DNA of 64,000 nt from assembly GCA_014529385.2 (NCBI GenBank), contig CM043958.1:75451169-75515168 (forward strand). Direction: 5' to 3'. The position numbers and the translations under genes were made by a program. The notes beneath the pieces were generated by a model. That model saw only the letters and a list, made by a program, of their open reading frames with translations. It had not been told where the DNA came from and did not search any database. The stretch is from Adiantum capillus-veneris (taxonomy: Eukaryota > Streptophyta > Polypodiopsida > Polypodiales > Pteridaceae). Below, one piece after another: positions 38,537 through 48,594 of the stretch; position 1 is the stretch's first letter, and every line of letters begins with the position of its first letter.

Positions 38537-39589
38537 GATAAATAAATAGGGAGATAAAGAGCAATGGTTGTAAGCGAAGCAACCATTTTGTGCTATGTGT
38601 AGTGTAGGTATGCTTCTGCTTCTGTAGAGTGCTATGAAAAAGACCTTCTTTACGTGAAGCCGATGGAATTCAAAAATTACTTTCTACTCGCTTCTCCTTA
38701 GCTTCTCTATCTTTCTCTCTCTCTCTCTTCCTATCTCTTTCTCCCCACGGAATAGGCATTAGGTTGGACAACTTCCAACGGTACCGTATCTCAAAATGGA
38801 GGCAAGCATGTAATGTACAAAGTAATCCCTCAAACAAGGAGCTGTTGTGAAGAGATGCTGCACAAGAAGCACAATAAACAAGCTCTTCTTCATAGCACTC
38901 TACAGAAGCAAGAGCACTCTCGTAATGTGCACAACACAAAACTCTTTACAACCATAACTCTTTATCTCTACTCAAAACGATGGCTACATTACGTAATTAT
39001 ATATATATATATTTGTGTGTACATATATATTTGTTTATGCATGTATGTAGACACTAAGTACGAGACCCGAAGGTTAGACAATTCCTCTTGGGTATAGTCC
39101 TTTTTTAATCGTGGCGTTGTGGTCATTGATCCACACATGCATGGATTATTTCAACGTACCCTTGGTTTTACCACGATTGAGACTATGATGATATCTAAAG
39201 AGGTGCCACTTGACCTTTGGTACTACTAGCCTTTACTTAGGTCTACTAGTATGTATGTGTATCTATGTGCTTGTGTGCTAATATACTTGTGTACGTATTT
39301 ACAGAGAGTGAGTAGAGGGGAAAGCTAAATATCATATTGCTCTTTGTAATGTAGATGTAGGAGGATAGACCACCTAGTGGGGAGCAGCCTTCTGGCTCTT
39401 CTTTTGGTTGGTTCACATCCCCAAGTGGGCTCCCACACCTAGGGTGGACATCGCCTCCAGTGGACCCGAGTCTTGAGGCAGTGAGAACAAGCAAAGAAAT
39501 AAAGATTATTTTTTGGCTAGTTGACCCTAAACCATGAGTGTAATATGTTTATTTTTTTTATTTGTAGGCATGGCCATCCTACACCTACT

Positions 39590-40930
39590 CTACTCAAGTT
39601 CCTTTAATGGTCGTAGATCCAGACCTACAACGGGCTCTGTCTTTATGAGACCAGTACCTTCGTTCAATGGAGGGATTGTTTGGCCGCTACACTCTACATC
39701 AGCTTGCGACCTATGGTCTTTGTTCGCAGTCCACACCATGGGGGAGTCAACGACGGACTCCTTACATCCAGAGCCTTGCACCAACGGCACCTCAGTCTAC
39801 AGCCCCTTCTTATTGTCCTACTCCCCTTCCATCATAGGGTCCCACTCCCATGGCATCATAGGGTCCCACTCCCATGGTATCACAGGGTCCTACGCCACTC
39901 CATTCCACTCCTGCTTTGCCAAAACACCGTCGACGTACTTCCTCTAGCAGCACGCGTCGACGCTCGTCTCAAGGCAGCGAGCACCGGGAGAGACGAAGCG
40001 GGGGTGAATATTGTGGCTTTGCTTGTTTTGGTAGTGGTTGGGGAACAGAGTTCCCTATTTTAGAGCGTGCCATCCCTAACACAGATGACAAGGATACTGA
40101 TGCACCCATGCAAGACATGCATGGGTACTACTACAAGGTAAAATATGGCGGAGAGGTGGACTTCGGTACAGCATAGGGCAAGGCATTTTGACGCCATCTT
40201 TAGATTCTTATACATTAGACATATAAGAACAGTTTTGTAAATTTTAGAGACCAACTGTCCGATGATGCATGCTACATTGACGAGGTGTTGCAGGCTAGAT
40301 TTCCAAATGCCCCTGATCAACGTTTTTTACAACAGTGGTTGGAGGGCGATATAAAAAAATATTTGAAAAACAAGCAGTCCAGTGTACGGTGTGCAACAGC
40401 CAACCAAGTTAGAGATCGAGATAGGAGCTATCATGGTGGCAACATGGCAGATGTGGTGTGGGAGTGGGCAATGCAAGAAAAGAGAAATCGATCTGTGACA
40501 TGCTCATCCTATAGACAACAATGTGAAGCTCGCACTAGACAAACTCCCACGCACTATGGCTTGGGAGGCAAGGCAGCCTAGAAAGACAAATATGTAAGAT
40601 TGATTAAATTACAATCTAAATCGGTGATTATAAATATTATAATTGATGATTTTTTATTGTTATTTTTGCTAGCTTAGGAAAATATCACTCTTACTCAATT
40701 AACCAGAGAGATGGTCAAGTATCGAGAGCAACATACAGAATTTGATACTTAGCGATGGTTGTTCAAGAACAACCACATCTCTCGCGAGCAATTCGACGCA
40801 GCGGTGGGATCACTACAAGCGGTAACTTTACACAAGTAATTTTGTATCAATTGTTTTGAGCTGTGATAATTGTTTAATTTGGTTTGGGTTTATGTAGAAT
40901 TAAGGTGATCAAACGTACGTGCCTTTGGAC
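39590..40930 (+). pseudogene. Degraded protein gene, possibly a CACTA accessory protein
   Basis: A Pro/Thr/Ser-rich part with stops (about 39590-39960, including a triplicated 'GPTPM') leads to a basic Ser/Arg patch ('RRRTSSSSTRRRSSQ'). A better frame follows at 40285-40581 ('NKQSSVRCATANQVRDRDRS', 'MADVVWEWAMQEK', 'YRQQCEARTRQTPTHYGLGG') and a possible last exon around 40690-40830 ('LTREMVKYREQH..FDT'). The composition resembles TNPA/Transposase_24 proteins, but no diagnostic motif is seen. Confidence 0.35.
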
Positions 40931-41160
40931 AATGACGAGAACGAGGATTAGATGGAAAAACATTTGTCCAAACTTTCAAAAAGTCCCAATGTGGCACAAT
41001 GAATATACAACTATTTACATTTTATTTGTAAATTTTTAATTAGTTGATCTTCTGCACATTAAATTGTCAAGGTAAAGTAAATTCATTTTAATTCTTTGGT
41101 TTTTTTTTAATACTCTTTCAAAAAACAATTGATGTTTCATTGTTTTATGTAGGTCTAAAT

Positions 41161-41217
41161 TAAAGGTGCTCATTTGGGCCACCCAATTTTGGGTGCACGC
41201 CCAAATGAGCACCTTTA
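41161..41217. other. 19-bp perfect inverted repeat with an inner hairpin
   Basis: TAAAGGTGCTCATTTGGGC (41161-41179) and its exact reverse complement (41199-41217) enclose CACCCAA-TT-TTGGGTG, itself a 7-bp hairpin. It could be a small foldback element or a transcript-end structure. Confidence 0.9.
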
Positions 41218-41234
41218 TTTTTGAATGGACGTTT

Positions 41235-41340
41235 ATCGGTAATTAGTGCGGTAATATCAATGACAAAAACCGTGATAATATTAATGGGTATATTATCGTA
41301 GATATTATCGTGATTATTGCTTTCAAACCACTACCGCCAT
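41235..41340. repeat. 'gcggtaatat / gatattatcg' short repeats, right block
   Basis: Partner block of 35120-35230; 'gatattatcg' and the inverted form of 'attaccgc' occur in both. Confidence 0.4.
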
Positions 41341-41432
41341 TTGAGCCGACGTTATTGCTGCATACGCAATATTTTCTGTCTCCATTTTCCTTTTTTTTTG
41401 CGGCAATGCTAGTGACTACTCCTCTTATAGAA

Positions 41433-41447
41433 TGTGTGTGTGTGTGT

Positions 41448-41540
<93 letters not shown>

Positions 41541-41604
41541 TGCATGTGCGAGTGAGTGAGTGAGAGAGAGTGACATTCACTATAGCTTGTGTGTGTGTGT
41601 GTGT

Positions 41605-41673
<69 letters not shown>

Positions 41674-41713
41674 CATGTGTGAGTGTGTGAGTGAGTGAGT
41701 GAGAGAGACATTC
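41433..41713. repeat. Duplicated (GT)n(GA)n tract with its flanks
   Basis: GTGTGTCTGAGAGA..., then AATGCATGTG, GAGTGAGTGAG and GACATTC, occurs twice (41433-41577 and 41588-41713). The flanking unique sequence is copied with the microsatellite. Confidence 0.9.
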
Positions 41714-42570
41714 GTATCATAAAAATTATACATATAAAATGCTATTATACGTTGTGATTTGGAATAATGTTTGAATACCTGAATAACTTTTTTTATAAAA
41801 AAATATTTTGATAAAAAATCATAGTTATAAAAAAAGGCATCGTGACTGCCTCTTGCATACTCCGTTTCAGAGAGACCACCACAAGGAGAGTCCAATTAGC
41901 TTCACTACGACCATAGTAGCCAGAGCAGTATTTGGGTATAAAGTTTCCTTAGATTTCATGAGTACTAAGTTGTTTTTGTGTGTTGTGTGAGATTCTATGG
42001 TGTCGTAGTTACTCTGTCACCACAGAGTTGGCTTGCAAACTATAGGCCAATTTGTGATGTGCAACCATATGGCTCGCTCTAGAAGTGAGTAGAACTTAGT
42101 ATCTCTTCCACTTGTGTGCAGCCGTATGGCTCACTCAATGGGGGTTTTCTTCAACCTAAGAGTGGGGAGATGCATACCTATGCCCTCTTCATCTTAATAT
42201 GCCGCGCCCATTACCCTTGTACTTTCTAATATGTACATATACCATTGCTCATCACTAGATGACTTGGTGTTGCATTGGATGTAGATACATGCGATGGTTG
42301 GCATACTTCTCAAATTGTTAAGCTCTAGTGTTGCTATTGCTTTAGACCACTCATAGCTCCCCCTATTTTACATGTTTTTCTAGATACTATCATCTTCAAT
42401 ATACATGCTCCACAACTAGAAGAGGGAAGAGGCACACAGGAAGCATGTGGGTGTTACCCATCCTGCCTTTAGAGATCCACTGTATGCTATGAAGATTTTC
42501 AAAGTCCACTTGCATGGACCCACAGTGGATCAGCAGGTTAAAGATGAAGCTACAATTTTGACATTACTCC

Positions 42571-43069
42571 TTGCAAGCTTATTTATCCACGTGCCATGGT
42601 TTGTCACGTGAACTGTTCAATGCTCATTTCACATTTTTAGAACGGAGGCCATGTAGACAATGGATAAAAGAGTACAATGCAGATGGTAGTCAACCTGCCA
42701 TTCACAATTACATAACCATTGAAGGACCAATAGAGCTCTTCCAAAATAGCATTTTGCAAATTATTATTGGTCTTCTTCAAACTGTGAAGTATTCACATGC
42801 GCATGAATACCTCCACAATGATGTGCACTCTCGCAACATGATGCTCCATTGTGACCAAAAGGGAATCTACGCAGTCATTGTGGATTGGGGGGTGCACAAA
42901 GACAAAAACTACGGCCCACTTTCCTCTTCTCCATGATTTGTTGATAGAAATCAGAAAGCAAAGCGAGAGAGATTTTTCATGGGGCACCCCCGAATGTATA
43001 TCTACTAGTCCCCCTCCCTCCCCTCCAAGACTAAATCCATGGATGCTTCTCCATGTTCCATACTTGTAA
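42571..43069 (+). pseudogene. Protein-kinase-like fragment, frameshifted
   Basis: The frame from 42571 has 'LLQTVKYSHAHEYLHNDVHS' then 'RNMML', resembling the kinase catalytic loop H-x-D-x4-N with HND in place of HRD. 'VIVDWGVHK' sits where DFG is expected. After a shift near 42900, 'FSWGTPECIS' resembles the end of the activation segment. There is no ATP-binding lobe, and the fragment ends in stops. It may be a captured host gene piece. Confidence 0.4.
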
Positions 43070-44640
43070 AGGATTCTTAAAGTGCATGTCACTGCCCCAT
43101 AAGGAAAACAAAAGGGATTTTTTAAGCAATGTACGTACACACCTTGAGAGTGGCAAGTGAAATACTCCCTCAACCTAGCCTAACGCTTTTGATCTATCTC
43201 TCTATCTAAACGGTGCCCGTCGAGTTGGTTATGACATTGTAATGGCATTGGGTCTATGATCAACTGATGACTAAAGTGATGATTTGATTTTTGCCTCATT
43301 TTTAGTGTCAAGTGTAAAGGTCAAAAGTGAGTAAGTCCTTCTATGTCTTTCTTGCAACGTGATGGTAGATATAATTGAATAAGTGGTCTTGAATAATTGG
43401 TTGCTTGATTTGGAGATATGGTAGAAGAACTCAACCATGTTGAAGCTCACACTTAGAGAAGAGAGAGAGTGATATGGGAAAGAGGAGAACCTCACAACTA
43501 TTGCCTGCATTGGAGTGCAGGAAGCTATGCCCAAATCACTTTGTGTGACAAAAACTATTTTGAATCAACGGCAATGCAAAAGATACATCTCTAGTAAAGC
43601 TATTAGATTTGAAGCACATAGGGCTAGCACGAGTATTGTTATGAAGATTCATACGATGAGAGAGGTGTATGCCAAGTAACAACCAAATTGAAATCTACTT
43701 TATATAGCAATGTTATATCTATGAAATTCTAGAGAGGCGGGTGGATTGGTCATAACCCCCCAGGGAATGCTAGTGTTGGCTACGATCGTATTGTAGAAAA
43801 AGTGGCAGCACTAACACCAATAACCCAATGCTTGCACACAAATTCCATATAGTTCCACTTTTTGAAGAGTTAGAGACACTCATTGAATTAGTGAGCAAGA
43901 CACAAGACCTTGCAAGCCAAGGAGAGACACCTCACATGCTATGTGGCCAAATCCCTAAGCTTGAGATAGAGCTACAGGAAGCCCAAGCAAAGCTTGAATA
44001 ATATGCCTCCTTGTATGGACCTCTGCAAGACGATGATGGTCCTTGGCAATAAGGACCTACAGACCAGTCTTCTCACTCAGAAGTTCTAAGTTCCAGATAG
44101 ACGACCTACTAGACAAACTGACACAATCATTGGCTTAAGTCACCCCCTCATGTCCACGTGCATCTTTTCTCAAGAAGCTAATGTGTTGTATCAAAAGAAA
44201 AATCTCAAAACTATATTTTTCCCTCTCATCTCCCCCTATTTGTATTCTCAAAAATACATTGTGTTATAGCAAATTGTAATTTAAAATATTATTTTTGCAA
44301 AACTATTTGTAAAGCTTGAGAGAGAGAGACACACACAGAGAGAGAGAGGTGAACATCAAGTAGCAACGCATTGTAGTTCATTGTGCATTGTTATCAAAAT
44401 GATCAAAAGTTACAAGGCACATTACCACTAAACTCGTGGCCACAAGACTTACATTTCAATTGAGATGTATATTTTTTGGACTGTAACTGGTGCACATAAC
44501 TCCACTTGTGTCCTTTCACCATGCTGCACAAGGACAATCTACTGGCAACAAAACTTCAACGATCAATTTCAAGGTCAAAAAAAATTTACACATAAAACAA
44601 CACAAGAAAATTATGCTCTATCTATCAATCTAATGATCAG

Positions 44641-45032
44641 AATCCATTTGCATTATCAATTAGAATCACGCTCTATCTACCAATCTCATGGTCAAAACCA
44701 ATCTACATTATCAATTTACAATAAACAATAATGGTCTCTCGTTCTCTATGTATCAACTCAATGACAATCAATCCACATCGTTCCAAACATTGTCAGACAT
44801 AATGATTTAAAACAAAACATTTCAATCATATTGATTAGAATCCATTTGCATTATCAATTAGAATCACGCTCTATCTACCAATCTCATGGTCAAAACCAAT
44901 CTACATTATCAATTTACAATAAACAATAATGGTCTCTCGTTCTCTATGTATCAACTCAATGACAATCAATCCACATCGTTCCAAACATTGTAAGACATAA
45001 TGATTTAAAACAAAACATTTCAATCATATTGT
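44641..45032. repeat. 198-bp tandem duplication, nearly identical
   Basis: aatccatttgcattatcaat starts units at 44641 and 44839. Only about one difference is seen (cattgtcagac vs cattgtaagac), so the duplication is recent. No gene is supported in the DNA from 43070 to 44640 or 45033 to 46000. Confidence 0.95.
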
Positions 45033-46000
45033 GTTCACATCCTACTATATGAATTTATCTAAAGTGCAAACTTTTGGCTTTCACACATTATGATAATTGA
45101 TAATCTTAATCACTTATAAAAATCAATACATATAAATCGCATCATTTCACATTGCACTATATTGATTTATCTAAAGTAAAAGCTTATGGCTTTCACACAT
45201 TGTGATAATTAATAATATAAATCAAGTCTTGAAAATGATTATCAATATGAAATGCACAAGGTAAAGGAGCTACATGTGACATTGCTTAATGATAATCAAT
45301 CTCAAACCTTGATGATTACCATATCTATCTAAAGTGCGAACATGAAGTTCTCACACTCCACCATAGATCTTTAAGTGCTTATCTATTTGCAGTTCAAGCC
45401 TTGTGTATGATCACACAATATGATATATCTTGGAATCCAAATAAGGATAATCAAATATCAATATATTTGGATATGATATTCCTAAATTTTAATTCCAGTG
45501 AGAGCATAGTGTGATGGCTCTACATATGGCAAAAAAATATCTACCTACGTTCACTTTGAGGTGAGAAAATCTCTCCACATCAAAATCAAACACTAAATTA
45601 AATAAAACTAACCTCTATTATATAATATTTCTCAAACTAATTACCTCATGTGAGAGTACAGTCTGCACATAATAAAAATACCCTAAATTATATCACTAAG
45701 CACCGATCCTTTGAATTCACAATCGAGAATTGGGAATAAACAATTCACAATTGACATCTATTGAATCGAGAATCAACAGAATCAACGTAACCAAGAAAGT
45801 TCAACCCGGAGAATGCAAGGCAGAAGGCGTGCAAGCCCAAGGCAGAGCGGCTCTTTACAAATGACAAAGGTGGATGACGGGAGGCAAACTCGGCAACTCT
45901 CGGCTATTTTTGAAGGTTTTTATGCTAGATTTCTTTGAGATTTTTGAGTGCTCTTGCCTTCAGGTTGACTTGAGATTTAAAGGTGAATCTCAAAATTCTT

Positions 46001-46255
46001 AGGTGGGATTGCACTAAACCTAGGGGTTTTTGAACGCTTAATGTAAAGGTAAATTAGAATTTTTGAGGTAAATCTCAAAAATTTGTGGAGGAATTGCACT
46101 AAATTGAGTTGAGACACACTACATCTTAGGTGGGATTGCATTAAACCTAGGGTTTTCTGAACGCTTAATTTAAAGGTAAATTAGAATTTTCGATGCAAAT
46201 CTCAAAAAAAATTGTGGAGGGATTGCACTAAATCGAGTTGACACACAGTGCTTTC
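46001..46255. repeat. 127-bp tandem repeat, 'aggtgggattgcactaaacc' family
   Basis: Two full units start at 46001 and 46128. Related pieces lie at 46395, 46795 and, beyond the gypsy element, at 60607. The gypsy element is therefore inserted within this family. Confidence 0.8.
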
Positions 46256-46888
46256 TCTTGAAATCTTAAAAAGCTTACATAAGAGAAATTTTAGGGAAAA
46301 TTTTATTATATTTGAAGGCTTTTACACTCAATTTCTCTATACTATGTAGGTTTTCTCAACTTCAAATATAGAATTTATAGATAAATTTCAAAATCTTTAG
46401 GCGGGATTACGCTAAACCAAGGATTTTCTTAGCATTCGGGTATAAATTGCTTTTTTCCAAAAAAAAAGGCAATTTATTACATTTGAAGTTTTTTGAACTA
46501 AACTTCTCTAAATTTCTATGCACTTTGTAGATTTTTAAAACTTTAATTTGGGTTCTCTGAATTTTGTTGTTTCTTTGAACTTTGGTTTGAACTTGGTTTA
46601 AACTTTGTAGGCATTCACACCTTCAATTTAGAATTTAAGGTTGTGATGCTAGATTGCTATTCTTTTTGCGTCCATGCTGGAGCATGGGGATGTTGTATTT
46701 TTCATGTTTCTAATTCATTATCAACTCACTCTCTTAAGTGAGTGCTACTAAAAACAAAATTATAAAATAAATTAGAGATAAAATTTATAATTGTAGGTGG
46801 AATTGTACTTAACCTAGGTTTTTCCCTCAAACTGTTGTGGGTGTCGTAACCTTCAAATCAAATCTTATGAGTGTATCGCTCATCCAAT

Positions 46889-46891
<3 letters not shown>

Positions 46892-46933
<42 letters not shown>
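46892..46933. repeat. (GA)n microsatellite
   Basis: About 21 GA units, 80 bp left of the gypsy insertion. Confidence 0.95.
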
Positions 46934-46936
<3 letters not shown>

Positions 46937-47011
46937 TTTTCTTAGCACCAAATCCACTCTTTTTCTCTCTTTGTCATGGCCCTGAGGCCCTTCCCTTATG
47001 TCACTAGATAG

Positions 47012-47016
47012 GGGCT
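47012..47016 (+). other. Target-site duplication, left (GGGCT)
   Basis: GGGCT lies directly before the 5' LTR and matches 60569-60573, the 5-bp size expected of Ty3/gypsy integration. Confidence 0.85.
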
Positions 47017-47309
47017 TGTTAACCCTCACGGCACACGGACACCCATCACCTACGATGGACGCGTATTATGTATTTGGTAGAGTCAGGTACCGGGCTTGTC
47101 GGTCCAATAGGGAAAGGTAGAGTGATCGCCGATGAGAGGCGCACTTTAACTTGGACATTCAAGGGATTAGTTGGTTAAGCATGGGCGCCCAAGTGTGAAT
47201 GGGGTGAGCTCCTATAAAAGCCAACTAAACCTAATTTTTACTCATTCTCTCATTTGTGCAATTGAAGAGTGCTCTTGCTCCATCTCCATCTTCTTCTTCT
47301 TCACCTCCT

Positions 47310-47340
<31 letters not shown>

Positions 47341-47590
47341 GAGAGTGTGTGTGCGATCGAGCATTACGAAGGCACGACGGCGGCGAAGCGGTTGAGCGCG
47401 GCACGACTGCAGCTTCTTCTTCATCGCGGCGAGGAATCCACCACGAAGGCGAGCGTAGAGCGGTGAGTGACACACCCTTTGTTTTCTTGAGCTTGCTAGT
47501 TTAGGCTTGTTGTGTGCTTGGAGCCGTTTGTGGCTCGCATACGGTGTATTGGCAAGTCCCTTGCTTCGACAGTGCGGCAAGGAGCGCACA
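47017..47590 (+). repeat. 5' LTR
   Basis: Begins TGTTAACC and ends GCGCACA. It contains TATAAAA at 47213-47219 (likely promoter) and a (GT)6(GA)n microsatellite near 47311. It differs from the 3' LTR at 47355 (G vs C) and 47589 (C vs T), and in the balance of GT and GA units. Confidence 0.95.
47213..47219 (+). promoter_or_regulatory. TATA box of the 5' LTR
   Basis: TATAAAA in CTCCTATAAAAGCC; the identical box in the 3' LTR is at 60191-60197. Confidence 0.75.
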
Positions 47591-47594
47591 TTTT

Positions 47595-47612
47595 TGGCGC
47601 CGCTGCCGGGGA
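47595..47612 (+). promoter_or_regulatory. Primer-binding site (tRNA-Asp type)
   Basis: TGGCGCCGCTGCCGGGGA starts 4 bp after the LTR. It is complementary to the 3' end of plant tRNA-Asp (CCCGGCARCGGCGCCA), the primer type known for Athila- and Tat-like elements. Confidence 0.85.
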
Positions 47613-47719
47613 TATGCCCTACACTAAGCTCGGTTAGCACTTTACGCTTCCTTGTGGTGCAATCTCTATCATAGGAAAGGCAGGGAAGGAGTGTGTGGAA
47701 GGTTTCTGTTTTTTGCGTT

Positions 47720-48225
47720 TTCTGCAATTGCTGTCAAGTTTCAATTTCTGCTATTGTCTGTGTTTTTTCAATTTCTGCAATTTCTGCATTTTCAACTTCG
47801 GCGTTTTCAATTTCTGCAATTTCTGCGTTTTTGCTGCATTTTCTGCAATTTCTGCGTTTTTTTGCATTTTCTGTCAATTTCTGCAGTTTTCTGCATTTCT
47901 GTCAATTTGCTGCAACTTCTGCGTCTTTCCTGCAATTTCTGCGTTTTTCTGCATTTTTTTCAATTTCTGTATTTTCTGCATCAACAAAAAAAAAAAAGAA
48001 AAAAAATTTGAAAAAAAAATATTTTTTGAAAAAAAAAAAAAATTTAAAAGGAAAAAAATTTGGAAATTAAAAACGCGAGCGAGTGGGTGGCGATATTTTT
48101 CGAAAATAAAAAACGTGACTCTTAAAACGTACGGGTTGGTTTGTACAAAAGATAGATCAGGATCGGGATCATTTTCCCAAGCCCAAGCCCAAGCCCAAGC
48201 CCAAGCCCAGGCCCAGGCCTCAGTC
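47720..48225 (+). repeat. Leader repeats: 'tttctgcaatttctgcg' and (aagccc)n
   Basis: A degenerate 9-18-bp repeat of TTTCTGCAAT/TTTCTGCGTT fills 47720-47985. A-rich runs follow to about 48065, then about six AAGCCC units at 48178-48215. The resulting short frames are repeat artefacts rather than genes. Confidence 0.85.
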
Positions 48226-48594
48226 CTATGATATATACTAGACTCACTCTTATATATATACCCTACTCCCTCAAGAGAGAATGAGAGCATGTGGGACAAG
48301 TCCTCCACTCTCCTCCTTTCTCTTCCCACTTGCACCCTTAGACTTTCTAGTTTGGGCCTAGTTCCCTACTGGAAATTGACAGTTTTAGGGATTCCGAGGG
48401 CATAGAGTGACCAAACGGAGGGCTGTAAAGCACGGCACGACCCTCTGACCGATACGCTCATTTTGAGCTATCACACGGCCCATTCCACGACACGCTCTAA
48501 AAAATCTAGCAAAAAAACAAACAAAAAACACGCTAAAAACTAGTCACAAGGCCTCCTAGAGCAGCTTTTTGACACCTTAGGGTATCAAAAGCAC

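Noticed and set aside
47695-48231. 178-codon frame rich in Phe, Cys and Ala in the gypsy leader
   Set aside because: It is a read-through of the TTTCTGCAAT repeat and the AAGCCC repeat, with a non-ATG start; periodic sequence explains the lack of stops.
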